DNA of 64,000 nucleotides from Desulfomonile tiedjei (GCA_016212925.1 JACRDF010000048.1:124001-188000); one strand, 5' to 3'. Shown: positions 25,936 to 35,992, counted from the first letter of the stretch. Notes: a model not told the origin generated them from the sequence alone. Translations and numbers: made by a program.

Positions 25936-26850
25936 TTGCAGGAGCATCCTCTGTCAGGCGAGAGCAAGACTCGGACTCTTAACCAGACCCGTTCCGCGTC
26001 AACCGTAGGACGTCGGGCTTTCCTGCGCTTTGGAGCGGCCTGGATTGCAGCATTCCCTGTTATTTCCCCTCTAGTTTCGCAAGCCGGTCTCCTGCCCACC
26101 GCGATAGACAAGGAGTCGGGCCTAAGTGATGTCGAAGTATTTCCACGGCCGGACGATGAAGCCATTGGCGAAGCCGTCGAAGAGGGTCCTCTGTTCCTGA
26201 CCTTTGACGACGGACCAGTGGATAGCACCGATATCATTTTGGACCGATTGGCAGAAAACGGCCAGAAAGCCACTTTTTTTGTGATCGGCCGCAACCTGGA
26301 CAAAACACGTTGGCGAAATCTTGCGGTTCGCTCTCTGAAAGAAGGGCACTCGCTGGGAAACCACAGCTACACACATACTTCCTTCTTTTCCCTCAGCCGC
26401 CAGCAGGTCGAAGAGGAGATGCGCGAGACTCACAAGCGTTTGGAAGAAGTGGCCGAGGAGGCGGGTCTCAAAGGCCGGTCCCAAATTCTTTTCTTCAGAT
26501 TTCCCTTCGGCCACACAGGCTCCAAGACCAATTACACAGCCGCGTCAAAGGTCCTGACCCAACTCGGCTATAACGAGGCCTGGTGGGACCTGGATACTGA
26601 AGACTGGCGCATGCGCGTCGCTCCCATATATCGCGGGTCTCGTGTCCTGGGCAAGGTAAAGAGAGTCAAACCCCGGGATGTGGTCCTGTTCCACGACCGA
26701 GCACGCACGGCCGAGATTTTACCTTCAGTTCTTCAAATTCTGAAAAACAAGAAATTGACTTCTTTATCCATGTCATCTTATGACTCTCGGTGGATGAGAC
26801 GCTGGGACAAAAAACAGGCAACCGAAGAAGAAACCATGGGATTGCTCTGA
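25936..26850 (+). CDS. Polysaccharide deacetylase (NodB/CE4 family), exported
   Basis: Removes N- or O-acetyl groups from a glycan, probably peptidoglycan or a surface polysaccharide. A twin-arginine-like signal (VGRRAFLRFGAAWIAAF) lies near residues 25-41, so export is likely. The NodB motifs are in order: TFDDGP near 89, NHSYTH (the His pair for metal binding) near 142, RFPFGHTG near 189, DLDTEDW near 217, and VVLFHDRA near 247. 304 aa. The start is uncertain: the frame opens at TTG 25936 with no clear ribosome-binding site, and no later start leaves the twin-Arg intact. The gene stands alone. Confidence 0.88.
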   Translation: MQEHPLSGESKTRTLNQTRSASTVGRRAFLRFGAAWIAAFPVISPLVSQAGLLPTAIDKESGLSDVEVFPRPDDEAIGEAVEEGPLFLTFDDGPVDSTDIILDRLAENGQKATFFVIGRNLDKTRWRNLAVRSLKEGHSLGNHSYTHTSFFSLSRQQVEEEMRETHKRLEEVAEEAGLKGRSQILFFRFPFGHTGSKTNYTAASKVLTQLGYNEAWWDLDTEDWRMRVAPIYRGSRVLGKVKRVKPRDVVLFHDRARTAEILPSVLQILKNKKLTSLSMSSYDSRWMRRWDKKQATEEETMGLL

Positions 26851-27199
26851 TTTACTGTATAGTGGCCTCGCGTTGTAGGAATATGTCGCCATACGAGTTC
26901 GCATTCAAACAGTGAAGCCGGTTGGGGGTGTCTTCTTGGAACCTCCGAAACGAAGCCGGGCTTGCTGCACGTGGCGGAGGAGGTCTGCCGGAGACGGTCG
27001 TTCCGGACTTAATAAAGTAATCACCGACGAAAAGCGCATTGGTGTGAAACAGGTAATTTGTAAGACACTTTTTTCTTGTGCAAATTTTTTGGTAATTTTT
27101 TCGTCAGATCTCCGGTAACCTGGTGGGAATGATTACAAAACAGGGGGATTTTCCCTCTCATATTGTACGAAACCGTAAGATTTTTGGATGGGGTGAGAA
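26851..27199. other. Spacer upstream of the macroglobulin gene
   Basis: About 350 bp. The second half is AT-rich (27040-27180) and probably holds the promoter of the macroglobulin operon, but I could not fix -35 and -10 boxes with confidence. No gene seen. Confidence 0.5.
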
Positions 27200-30100
27200 A
27201 TGAACAAGTTTTCTTGGGGCATGGTTGTTGTAGGGTTAATTGCTCTCCTCGGAATCGCTCCGGCATCTGCTTCTACCGACGAGCTTACCGCCTATGCTTA
27301 TCGCGATTCCTTTTTCCGCGGTGAAAAAAAGGAAACATGGGCTGTGAGGGTGAGGTTCAATCACCCGGTCTTCCCATCAAATCTGGTTTCCGCTACGACA
27401 GTCACTATCGGAGAAGCACCCGAGAAATTTGAGCTTCGAGACACTCGAGACAATAAGGTAACAACCGAGGCCGCGCGTGAATTCCGGATTGTGCCGATAA
27501 AACCCGTGACCAAGCCCGAATCTGTCAAAATCACCATCGACAAGTCTCTTTCAGACGCAACAGGTCGTAGGCTACTGGGTAAGGATTTCTCTTATCAATT
27601 CATAACGCTGGAAAAGATATGGGTTAACAGCGTGACTACTTTCTACAGGTCTCCAACTGAAAAGGGGCTTCAACTGTCTCTATCGGGAAGGATCGACCAG
27701 AAGGAGCTTGCGGGCGCAATCAAGATAACTCCGGCGGTGGAGGGCCTGAGCGTCGATCCTCCAGGCTACGAAAACAACTTCCGGATAAAGGGGAACTTTG
27801 AGCTGGATAGGGACTACCACCTGCATGTCGCGCAAATGACCGTGGGCAATGGCCGAGGGCTGCTTGTGGCCAAGGATTTTCGGTTCAAAGGTCCGGGGTT
27901 GCGGCCCGAAATTACGGTGAGGACCGATCGTTCCGTGGTGGAGCTGAAGGGACGCCAACTCCTCCCGCTCACGCTCTCCAATGTTACCAAGGTCCGATGC
28001 AGAGTCGGCAAGATCCCCGCTTACCTGATACCGGAAGCCGCGGAAGCCCTGCGAATTCCGGACAAGCCGAATCAAAAGCTGTGGAAAGAGCAGGAAGAAG
28101 CCTTCAAAAAACTCGCCGCCGCGGGCAAGGTTGGGGCCGTTTTCTCAAGCGATTCCCCTGAAGAGTCGGAAGTCTATTTTGCACCCGAGGCAAAGGGCTT
28201 GGTTCAACCTTATTCACTCCCCCTTTCATTCCGCAAGAACCCCGACCATGGCGGGGCTTACAAGGTCGCTTTGTCCGATCCGGACGGGCAAATGCGCGGC
28301 GAGTCCACACGGATAGTCCAGATCACGGACCTTGCAGTCAGTTACAAGATATCCGGCCGGTCGCTATTGTTGTGGGTCACCCATCTCTATACCGGCGAGC
28401 CTGTCGCCAACGCAGAAGTAATGCTTACAGACTCGGAAGGCAGTCGATATCTGGCCGGCAAGACAGATGCCGGCGGAGTCTTGGCGATCAAGGAAGGGCA
28501 GGCCCTCCAGGCGACTGCCGGTCTCAAAAACACGGCCGGGCCCTCCACGCGACCCGTACAATTGGCCAAGTTGAAATGGGCGATCGTCGCTACGGACAAA
28601 GACTCCTGCGGCATTCAGTTGGACCAACTTCGACTCAAACCATTTGCCGTTGCCCAAACCAGCAAGTTGACGGATCAGCCCGATGCCCGCAGAGGCTATG
28701 CGTTTACGGAAAGAGGCGTGTACAAACCGGGCGAGACGGTTCATTTCAAGTTCGTGGCAAGGGCGTACAAGGATCACAAAATCGTCTCTCCGAAGGGTGA
28801 AGAGGTCAAAGTCGAGATCACAAGTCCCAGAGAGGACGTGGTTTACAGCAAAGAATTGAAGCTGAACGAATTCGGCTCCTGCTACGATTCGCTTCAAGTG
28901 AAAAGCTTTTTTGCTGTAGGAACTTACACTATCAGGGTCACAGTGAAGAACCATGCGGAAATCGCTGAAACCCCGGCAGAAAAGCAGGCCCAAGCCGAAT
29001 CGGAGAATCAAGAGGAAAATCAGGGCAGTAAGAAGAAGGTCCAAAAACCCGGCGTCTTTACCGCCACGTTTATGGTGCAGGAATTCAAGAAACTCCGGCA
29101 CTATGCCTCGCTTTCGCTGAAAAAGGAAGAACGGCCCGACCCGGCGTTTATCGGCCTGAAGCGTGACGAGGAATACCTCAACGTCGAGGTCAAAGGGTTG
29201 TACTACACGGGTGGGCCGGTCAAGAATGCTCGTGTACGCTGGAAGACCATGCTCGTCCCGGTGGTTAACAAAGTCCAGGGCCTGGAAGGCTATCTATTCG
29301 GCAATGAAGATGAAGCCACGCGGTTCCTCGAATCCGGAGAATCGACTCTTGACGGGCAAGGAAAGCTCGATTTCAAAATTCCCCTGGACCCCAAGTTGCT
29401 CACCGGCATCTATGGCGTCAAGGTGTCCGCCACTGTGTTGGATGTGGACGGCGAACCTGCCACTGAGGTCGAGACCTTCAATCCCAAGCCCAAGTTCCTG
29501 GTAGGGGTCTCCGGTCATCCACGACAGGTTCAAAGCGGCTATGCGTCCCCGCTCAGGATTGTCGTGGTGGACGAAAGCGGGAAAAAAATCCCTTCGGGCA
29601 AAGTCGAAGCCGCGATAATGGAGAAGAAATATTTCAATATTCACAAACGAGACGACGAGGGAAACCTGAATTATCAATGGGAAGAGGGTTGGATGAAGAC
29701 CCTTACCTCGCAATTGTCACTGGAAAACGGTGAAGGTGTTTTTCCCCTGGAGCTGAACGACTCCGGGAATTACATGGTGGCCTTCACTTACGAGGCTCAA
29801 GGCGGTCGATATACCAGTCAGACAGTCTTCAAAGTCGGATGGGAGGATTACGACAACTGGATGCAGAGCCGCATGCGCTCGGAAAAGGCAACCCCAACGA
29901 GCAACGAGATCCTGGTGGCTCTGGCAAAGAACGAATACCGCGTCGGCGAGCCCATACAAGTGCAGTTTCACACGCCTCGACCGGTCAAAAAATGCCTTGT
30001 GACAGTTGAAAAAGGGGAGGTGCTTGAATACAAGGTCATCGACGTCAAAGGCGCGGATGGGACTTACGAGTTCACTGCCAAGGAGGGCTTCCAGCCCAAT

Positions 30101-32674
30101 GTGTTCGTGTCGGTCATGGCCCCGGCCGGCCGGGAAGGGTTCCCGGTCTATGCCAGCCAAGCTGACACTGATATTCCCATGGTCTACTACGGGTACGCGG
30201 ATATCAGCATCAGGAGCGAAAGCCAGAAGCTCCGCCTTGACATTGACCCTGGCGTTTCCGACCTCAAGGGCCGACCCGCGGAGACCAAAACTATCAACTT
30301 CAAGGTGACGGACCAGAGCGGTAAAGGGATTGTGTCCGAGTTGGCGGTTTGTGTGGTTGACGAGGCTGTCCTGGCATTGACCCGTTTCCAGACCCCTGAA
30401 TTGTCGACCCTCACAAAGTTCAATATTCCGCTGGCCGTGTTCTCAGGGGATTTGCGTCTGGCGCTTGTGAGTCAGGACCTGTTCCGGCTGTTCTCCACCC
30501 GGCCGCTGACCGGAGGAGGCGTGGGCATGGGGGAGGTCAGCGCCAGCCTCCGCAAGGATTTTCGGCCGGTGGCATATTTTAACCCTGCGTTGGTCACGGA
30601 CGGGTCCGGAATGGCCAAAATTGAATTCAAGCTCCCGGACACGACCACTGCATACCGAGTTTACGCGGTCGTTTGCGACCGTGGCTCGGGTTTTGTTTCG
30701 GGCCAACGAAACATGGTGGTCACCAAAGAGTTCTTCGTCGAGCCTTCATTGCCTCGATTCGCGATCCCGGGTGATCGGTTCACATTTCCCGTTGTGGTGA
30801 ACAATAAGACAGGCGAGCAAGGTGAGGCCACTTTGGAAGCAAAGGCCTCAAAAGACCTGACGGTGAAGCTTGCCCAGTCTGCAATCAGACTGGAACCGTG
30901 GTCGTCCGCAGTGGTTAAAGCAATGACGGAAGTGGCCGGGGGGACGGACAGAGGCACTTTCACTTTCTCCGGCAAGTTCATCGGCAAATCCGGCCAATAC
31001 ACTGACGCAATAGAACTCACCCTGCCGATACATTCGAGGTACAGGCCTGTTCACAGGGCCTCGTTCGGTGATTTTGTCCAACAGGTGGAAATTACGGCTG
31101 CTTATCCTGAGGTATTGAAGAAGCTCAAACCCGAGGACGTAAACCTTGCCGACTTCAAAGCCCACTTGAGCCTCAGCACCACCAATTGGGCCAGGATCGC
31201 GCCAGGGCTCAAATACCTCCTGACATATCCGTACGGCTGCGTTGAGCAAACCAGCTCAGGGGTGATACCTCTTGCGGGTATCAGGGGACTGGTTAAATCA
31301 GGGGCCATTCCAGGCATCGAGATCGACCAGGTGGACAAGTTCCTCAAAGGCGGAGTCGAACGGCTGCTTTCCATGCAACTGGCCGACGGCGGTTTCGCTT
31401 ACTGGCCCGGCCAGTTAAACGCGTCATGGTGGGGCACCATGTATGCTACTTTCGCGCTGACAGCTGCTCGCGAGGCAGGATTCGATGTCCCTGCCGACCG
31501 AATGGATTTGGCCATGAAATTCTTGCGTGGGAGTCTGTTCGAGGAGAAAGGCACCGATGAATACCATTCCAACGCGTGGACCAAGGAATTCGCAGTGCTA
31601 AACCTCGCCACGGACAAGCAATTGACCTCGCAGGAGTTGGACGGCTTCTTTGCAGGGTATGATTCCTTGAGCAACCAGAGCAAGGCGTTGCTCCTCATCG
31701 CTGCAAAGAAGATTGGATACCTGACGGGCAAGAAACGAACGGAAATGGTCAATAAGCTGGATCCCAAGCCGGATCCGAGCAGATCATCCTATACCGACTC
31801 CAGCTTCAGGGAGATTGCCATCTGCCTAATGGCCGGTATGGAACTTGGGGCGACGCGGCCGAAAGAGGACGCCTGGGCCGGATTTCTCTTGAGAGGGCTG
31901 AAACCGGACGGGAAGTGGGCCTCGACAGCGGACACCGGATGGTGTTTGCTCGCACTGAGCAAATACTATGAGGCCAGACAGCCCAAGAAGACCTCACCGG
32001 TGAGGCTGAAGGTCAATTATGGCGCAGAAAAACCAATGGAGGTCCAGATCACCGATGCATCGGCTTATTTGGAGCTGGACCCTCGCGTGCTACTGGACCA
32101 GGGAAAGATCAGAGTGGAATCCGATTCGAAGGACGCACTGATTAATTACACTCTTTCCCTGACCTATCCGGACATGGCTACCGATCCGGGGGAACTATCC
32201 CGAGGGTTCGCGCTTGTCAAGAAGATGGAAAACCTTAACGGCCAAAAAGAAATCCGAGTGGGGGACGTGGTAAGGGTGACTCTGGAAATATCCCTTAACC
32301 CTCGGGACAAAGCCAAACGATATGATCAATTCGACTACTTGGCTCTGGAAGACCCCGTGCCCGCAGGTATCGTGCCGATAAACTCCGAACTTAAAACCGA
32401 AGGCGTGGAAGCGGAGAAATCATCGCGTGAAGGTGCTTATCGCGGGGATGGATTCTCTGATTTCACTCCGAGCTATTTCGAATTTCGCGATGACAGCGTC
32501 AGGGTTTTCAAAAACCACGCCTGGACGGGCAACTTCAGATATTCTTACCTTGCCAGAGCCGTGGCCGAAGGGGATTTTTGGATGCCGGGCTCTAGAATAT
32601 CTCTCATGTACGCTCCGGACACATTCGGCAAGACCCTTGGGGAAAGGGTCCGGATACTCTCAGGAGAGAAATAG
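27200..32674 (+). CDS. Bacterial alpha-2-macroglobulin-like protein with thioester
   Basis: A 1824-residue exported protein that would trap proteases in the periplasm. The signal peptide is MNKFSWGMVVVGLIALLGIA with cleavage after ASA; there is no lipobox, unlike many bacterial members. Macroglobulin beta-sandwich domains fill residues 30-1150, including the MG2/MG3-type GYAFTERGVYKPGETVHFK. The A2M core (ETVFNPA-like, here VAYFNPALVTDGSGMAKIEF near 1120) is followed by the thioester motif YPYGCVEQT with C1347. The alpha-alpha toroid (GGFAYWPG, TAYATFALTAAREAG-like repeats) spans about 1330-1620. GGGGTGAGAA precedes the ATG. The usual partner pbpC (penicillin-binding protein 1C) is not next to it; a SnoaL-like secreted protein follows after 9 bases. 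Confidence 0.93.
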   Translation: MNKFSWGMVVVGLIALLGIAPASASTDELTAYAYRDSFFRGEKKETWAVRVRFNHPVFPSNLVSATTVTIGEAPEKFELRDTRDNKVTTEAAREFRIVPIKPVTKPESVKITIDKSLSDATGRRLLGKDFSYQFITLEKIWVNSVTTFYRSPTEKGLQLSLSGRIDQKELAGAIKITPAVEGLSVDPPGYENNFRIKGNFELDRDYHLHVAQMTVGNGRGLLVAKDFRFKGPGLRPEITVRTDRSVVELKGRQLLPLTLSNVTKVRCRVGKIPAYLIPEAAEALRIPDKPNQKLWKEQEEAFKKLAAAGKVGAVFSSDSPEESEVYFAPEAKGLVQPYSLPLSFRKNPDHGGAYKVALSDPDGQMRGESTRIVQITDLAVSYKISGRSLLLWVTHLYTGEPVANAEVMLTDSEGSRYLAGKTDAGGVLAIKEGQALQATAGLKNTAGPSTRPVQLAKLKWAIVATDKDSCGIQLDQLRLKPFAVAQTSKLTDQPDARRGYAFTERGVYKPGETVHFKFVARAYKDHKIVSPKGEEVKVEITSPREDVVYSKELKLNEFGSCYDSLQVKSFFAVGTYTIRVTVKNHAEIAETPAEKQAQAESENQEENQGSKKKVQKPGVFTATFMVQEFKKLRHYASLSLKKEERPDPAFIGLKRDEEYLNVEVKGLYYTGGPVKNARVRWKTMLVPVVNKVQGLEGYLFGNEDEATRFLESGESTLDGQGKLDFKIPLDPKLLTGIYGVKVSATVLDVDGEPATEVETFNPKPKFLVGVSGHPRQVQSGYASPLRIVVVDESGKKIPSGKVEAAIMEKKYFNIHKRDDEGNLNYQWEEGWMKTLTSQLSLENGEGVFPLELNDSGNYMVAFTYEAQGGRYTSQTVFKVGWEDYDNWMQSRMRSEKATPTSNEILVALAKNEYRVGEPIQVQFHTPRPVKKCLVTVEKGEVLEYKVIDVKGADGTYEFTAKEGFQPNVFVSVMAPAGREGFPVYASQADTDIPMVYYGYADISIRSESQKLRLDIDPGVSDLKGRPAETKTINFKVTDQSGKGIVSELAVCVVDEAVLALTRFQTPELSTLTKFNIPLAVFSGDLRLALVSQDLFRLFSTRPLTGGGVGMGEVSASLRKDFRPVAYFNPALVTDGSGMAKIEFKLPDTTTAYRVYAVVCDRGSGFVSGQRNMVVTKEFFVEPSLPRFAIPGDRFTFPVVVNNKTGEQGEATLEAKASKDLTVKLAQSAIRLEPWSSAVVKAMTEVAGGTDRGTFTFSGKFIGKSGQYTDAIELTLPIHSRYRPVHRASFGDFVQQVEITAAYPEVLKKLKPEDVNLADFKAHLSLSTTNWARIAPGLKYLLTYPYGCVEQTSSGVIPLAGIRGLVKSGAIPGIEIDQVDKFLKGGVERLLSMQLADGGFAYWPGQLNASWWGTMYATFALTAAREAGFDVPADRMDLAMKFLRGSLFEEKGTDEYHSNAWTKEFAVLNLATDKQLTSQELDGFFAGYDSLSNQSKALLLIAAKKIGYLTGKKRTEMVNKLDPKPDPSRSSYTDSSFREIAICLMAGMELGATRPKEDAWAGFLLRGLKPDGKWASTADTGWCLLALSKYYEARQPKKTSPVRLKVNYGAEKPMEVQITDASAYLELDPRVLLDQGKIRVESDSKDALINYTLSLTYPDMATDPGELSRGFALVKKMENLNGQKEIRVGDVVRVTLEISLNPRDKAKRYDQFDYLALEDPVPAGIVPINSELKTEGVEAEKSSREGAYRGDGFSDFTPSYFEFRDDSVRVFKNHAWTGNFRYSYLARAVAEGDFWMPGSRISLMYAPDTFGKTLGERVRILSGEK

Positions 32675-32683
32675 GAGGAAAAC

Positions 32684-33208
32684 ATGCGATTGACAAATTG
32701 TGTCGGGCTGGCGTTGTGCGTGCTTATGGCGGCATTTTCGCCCGTAATAGCCGGAAAGGCCGACCCTCAAATAGAAAAGGAAGTGAAAGAGTACCTGGAT
32801 CTCTCCGCCAAGGCCTATGAGAGCAAAGATGTGGCAGGTACAATGGCGCTGATCGCGCCGGACGCGGAAGTGGTGTTCATTGATGGGGATTCCGAAAAGC
32901 CGGTGGTGGGCCAGGCAGCGATAAAGGCCGCGTACGAGCAGGAGTTTGGTCAAATCAAGGGCGCTTCAATAAAATATACCTCGACGTTGGTCGGCGCCAA
33001 AGGAGATGTGGCGTGGTTCGCTGCTCAGTGTGCCGTCAGCGTGGACACAGGAGAAGAGAAGGTCACTCTGCCCGCACATTGGACCGGAGTCTTGGAGAAA
33101 CGTGACGGCAAGTGGCTGCTGGTCCAGTCCCACCTCTCATTCCCGATGCCGGAACCGCCGCAGGAAGAAGAGCCGAAGCCTGAAGCAAAGCCCGGAGAGA
33201 AGAAGTAG
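32684..33208 (+). CDS. Exported SnoaL/NTF2-like protein
   Basis: A 174-residue protein with a signal peptide (MRLTNCVGLALCVLMAAFSP, cleavage near VIAG-KA). The rest is one NTF2-like cone domain: EVKEYLDLSAKAYESKDVAG, then IAPDAEVVFID, the central GQAAIKAAYEQEF, and the closing strands WTGVLEKRDGKWLLVQSHLS, as in DUF4440/SnoaL-3 proteins. The C-terminal tail is a Pro/Glu/Lys run. The enzyme or binding role is unknown. GGAGG lies 5 bases before the ATG and the gene starts 9 bases after the macroglobulin stop, so the two are co-transcribed. Confidence 0.85.
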   Translation: MRLTNCVGLALCVLMAAFSPVIAGKADPQIEKEVKEYLDLSAKAYESKDVAGTMALIAPDAEVVFIDGDSEKPVVGQAAIKAAYEQEFGQIKGASIKYTSTLVGAKGDVAWFAAQCAVSVDTGEEKVTLPAHWTGVLEKRDGKWLLVQSHLSFPMPEPPQEEEPKPEAKPGEKK

Positions 33209-33218
33209 GGAATTTGCG

Positions 33219-33246
33219 GAGAGAACCTTTTTGAAAAAAGGTTCCT
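33219..33246 (+). terminator. Terminator-like hairpin after the SnoaL-like gene
   Basis: GAGAACCTTTTT and AAAAAGGTTCCTC pair around a short loop. It begins about 10 bases after the stop codon. The same kind of unit (purine-rich arm, T run, A run) recurs at 41517-41540 and 44794-44821 in the hdr cluster. Confidence 0.6.
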
Positions 33247-33278
33247 CCCCGCACCCCTCTCCAAAAACTTCTATAACC

Positions 33279-33325
33279 TACTCGCATGGTGGCTTCCGCT
33301 GACAGCGGAAGCCACCATGCGAGTA
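33279..33325. repeat. Perfect 22-bp inverted repeat with 3-base loop
   Basis: Arms 33279-33300 and 33304-33325 are exact inverted copies (inner part GGCTTCCGCT-gac-AGCGGAAGCC). The element at 44721-44763 has the same CTTCCGC/GCGGAAG core. It sits in the 455-bp spacer 33209-33663, which also has a smaller GCCACTGCTGG/CCAGCAGTGGC repeat near 33457-33485 and no gene. Confidence 0.8.
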
Positions 33326-33663
33326 ATATATATAGAATTTCTTGCAAAGGGGCACCGAGGAGACTCCGTTACACAACGGATTGTTCAATTATGGCTGTTG
33401 CCAGAAATTTTGTCTGTTTCCATCCCACAAACAGCGACGGGAACTATGGCTTGTGTGCCACTGCTGGCTTGCCCAGCAGTGGCACACAGGACACAACCCT
33501 CATTTGTTGAACACCACCTGCAAAACGTCAAAACTTTTGAGAATCACTATAGCGTAGGATGTGGTGAACGAAGTGAACCGCATCGCTCGCGAAAAGAACA
33601 CGAATCCCACTCCTCGCGGGACGGTTCCCATTGATCACCGCATCCTACGCGGGCTCTCCCTTG

Positions 33664-34203
33664 CTATTTCACTACCTTTAACATCTGTTTGAACTTTTCG
33701 CCCTCCGCGACCCGGAGTAGTTCGAACAGGGCGGTTTCAGTGCTCGTAATAGACGCTCCCAGTTCTTTGCACCTCTCCAGGCCGATGGCCTTGTTTTCCG
33801 CAGTGCGGGATGCCACAGCGTCCGCGACTACCTGCACGTCGTACCCCAGGTTCACGAGGTCCATTACGGTCTGATAAACACAGACATGTGACTCGATTCC
33901 GGCCACCAGCGCCTGTTTGCGATTGAGTTCCTCGAGCTGCTCCATGAAACGGATTTCACCGCAGCAACTGAAACTCAGCTTGGTCACCGGACGGAGGTCG
34001 GAAAGCAGCTCCGCCACCTCAGGCACGGTGTTGCCCAATCCCTTGGGATTCTGTTCCGTCATCATGATCGGAAGGCCCAGGACCTTCGCGCCCTGAATAA
34101 GCTTTACGGTGCTTTCCAACAGAGCATCTTTTTCGTGCATTGCGCGAGCCAGTTTTTCTTGAACATCCACCAAAACGAGGATTGTATTTTCTATGGCAAG
34201 CAT
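33664..34203 (-). CDS. Isochorismatase-family cysteine hydrolase (YcaC-like)
   Basis: Cytoplasmic alpha/beta hydrolase of the isochorismatase/nicotinamidase superfamily. The catalytic triad is visible: D13 in LVLVDVQEK, K75 in VTKLSFSC, and C108 in AGIESHVCVYQTV. The usual cis-peptide follows at GIESHVC. The 179-residue length and lack of a zinc-site D-x-H-x-H suggest the YcaC/hydrolase-of-unknown-substrate branch, not nicotinamidase. AAGGAGTCAAC precedes the ATG. The gene stands alone, flanked by repeat-bearing spacers. Confidence 0.9.
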   Translation of the reverse strand: MLAIENTILVLVDVQEKLARAMHEKDALLESTVKLIQGAKVLGLPIMMTEQNPKGLGNTVPEVAELLSDLRPVTKLSFSCCGEIRFMEQLEELNRKQALVAGIESHVCVYQTVMDLVNLGYDVQVVADAVASRTAENKAIGLERCKELGASITSTETALFELLRVAEGEKFKQMLKVVK

Positions 34204-34344
34204 TTTTGTTGACTCCTTGCGAATGAGTGAAGTGCGACCGGCAATGTTCTTGCACAGCGAACTATGCCTTTAGCTCCGTTTGATGCTGCGACGTACCACG
34301 TATCTACAATTGCGACGGCTTAGCCTGAAGCAATCTCCATTGGT

Positions 34345-34397
34345 GGGACAGGCTTCCAGCCTGTCATTTCAAATGACCGGCAAGATGCCGGTCCTAC
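34345..34397. repeat. Two adjacent short palindromes
   Basis: GACAGGCTTCCAGCCTGTC at 34347-34365, then ACCGGCAAGATGCCGGTCCT near 34376-34395. The second also occurs at 737-755 within the 680-813 element. They lie in the 386-bp spacer 34204-34589, where I see no gene. Confidence 0.55.
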
Positions 34398-34589
34398 TGA
34401 AAATGAGATTTCTTTCCCGCTGACCGCGGGATAGTACTCCCCGCAATAACAATGTTCAGAACCATCATGAGACAAAGCCTCGGAACCATATTTCCACGGC
34501 ATGGCAAGACCTGCGGAGTTGAGGCAACAATCCATTACGCAAAGAGATTTGCCCGGAAACTTCGCTGCTCGAAAATATGTTCGTGTGTT

Positions 34590-34853
34590 TCAACCGGCGG
34601 ATTTCGCGTCAGGGGAAATGCCTTGCTCTTCCAATCGGGTGAGAAGGATTTCCCTGGCCCTTGTATTCAGCCGGATCACAGCCACGCCACCGCATTTGGA
34701 ACATACCTTGCCGATGGGCAAGTCCGTCTCTTCGAGTAATTTGCGGATCCGCAGATAATCCGTCTTGATCAAGGTCATCCCGCAGAAAGGGCACTCCATG
34801 ATGATCTTTTTGGGATAGAACACAGTGGTGGCAGTTTTGGGCTTCTGGTTCAT
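34590..34853 (-). CDS. Small zinc-ribbon protein
   Basis: An 87-residue protein with two knuckles, CPFCGMTLI near residue 21 and CSKCGGVAV near 51, forming a C4 zinc ribbon. The helix between them (DYLRIRKLLEETDLP) and the helical C-terminus (AREILLTRLEEQGI) are charged. Such proteins bind nucleic acid or partner proteins; the role is unknown. The start at 34853 is the ATG at MNQKPK; a start 15 bases earlier adds MPGQD. It lies at the 3' side of the hdr cluster on the same strand, 240 bases after it. Confidence 0.7.
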   Translation of the reverse strand: MNQKPKTATTVFYPKKIIMECPFCGMTLIKTDYLRIRKLLEETDLPIGKVCSKCGGVAVIRLNTRAREILLTRLEEQGISPDAKSAG

Positions 34854-35095
34854 GTCTTGGCCTGGCACGACAGAATCAATCGGTCATGGTCCGCGATCCT
34901 ACAAAGGGGCATAACCTCTTTTCCATGCGATTCTTGGTAACAATGCCGGGAACCGCCCGATGAACGGGCATAAACCATCAAGCGCCGGACGCGCTTCCAA
35001 CTTAAGAGTTTGTCGGGAGTGGCTTGGGGAGTCCGCTTTTACAGAAACGTCCCCCCGATGATTCTTCAACGGTTTGTCAGGTTTTGCAAGAACTT

Positions 35096-35920
35096 TTATT
35101 CGTTCGCCGCGGTGTGCCCCGGATCAGGCCCGAGGATATTAAGAGGAGACTTCCCTTCGCCGGGTTCTCCCGTGATATACCCGAATTCATCCCGTACTAT
35201 TTCTGCCACCTTTTTGTAGAGGGTTCGCAAGGGTATTTCAGCGGGACAAACCTCGGTGCACAAATTGCAGTCAATACAGCGACCCGCCATGTGAACCGCC
35301 CTCGTCAAGTGAAACATCGGATTTTCCGGGGGCAGATCGCCGGTCCGAATCAAAGCGTTCTCTTCGAGGGTGCAGACATTGCAAAAACACACAGGGCACA
35401 CGTCGCGGCAACCGTAGCACTTTATGCAACGGTCAAATATTTTCTTCCAATAATCCAGCCTGCCGAGCAGATCCAAGGCCATGACGTCATCCACGGTGGC
35501 GTTTTTGACCGGTTCAGCCTTTACGCCTGCCACGAACTCATCGGGGAAAGGTTTGCGGCATTCATGGGCTTGTGCCAACTCTGCGGGACAGGCTATTCCG
35601 ACCCTTACTATCTGCTCGGTCCGGGTCATCTGATTCCAGCGCAGCAGCTCATTCAGGGCGCGTTCATCGCATCCTCGGAGCAAAACACCGATCACCTTGT
35701 CCGGAGTACTACTGACCACGGTCATCAGAATCTTGGCAATCGGATACCGGGAGTCACCGGGTCCTTCCAGGTCGCCTATGCTGAGGCCGTCGCTGAGGTC
35801 TGCCGGATTTTCGTACAAATGCGGGACGATGTTTCCGTTCTCGTTCCTGAGGCCTAGGAAAGCATTTATCTTTCCGTCTTCCAAAAGTGTTTTGACGTGC
35901 GCTGCTACTTGCTCGATCAT
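35096..35920 (-). CDS. FrhB/FdhB-like iron-sulfur electron-transfer protein
   Basis: A 274-residue protein of the coenzyme F420 hydrogenase/formate dehydrogenase beta type. The N-terminal part (to about 150) has GVLLRGCDERALNELLRWNQ, the GCDxRAxxEL motif of that family. The C-terminal part holds two ferredoxin groups: CIKCYGCRDVCPVCFCNVC near 166 and CIDCNLCTEVCPAEIPL near 218. A flavin or direct FeS role in passing electrons to the MvhD/HdrA unit is likely. It is the last gene of the hdr cluster, 72 bases after the second mvhD. No formate dehydrogenase or hydrogenase catalytic gene lies beside it. Confidence 0.82.
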   Translation of the reverse strand: MIEQVAAHVKTLLEDGKINAFLGLRNENGNIVPHLYENPADLSDGLSIGDLEGPGDSRYPIAKILMTVVSSTPDKVIGVLLRGCDERALNELLRWNQMTRTEQIVRVGIACPAELAQAHECRKPFPDEFVAGVKAEPVKNATVDDVMALDLLGRLDYWKKIFDRCIKCYGCRDVCPVCFCNVCTLEENALIRTGDLPPENPMFHLTRAVHMAGRCIDCNLCTEVCPAEIPLRTLYKKVAEIVRDEFGYITGEPGEGKSPLNILGPDPGHTAANE

Positions 35921-35992
35921 TTTATCTCTCAGTACAAGGTTCTATTTGACGATGGACGTTAGAAGCGGCTCCACAAAAGGAGAAGCGACAAA

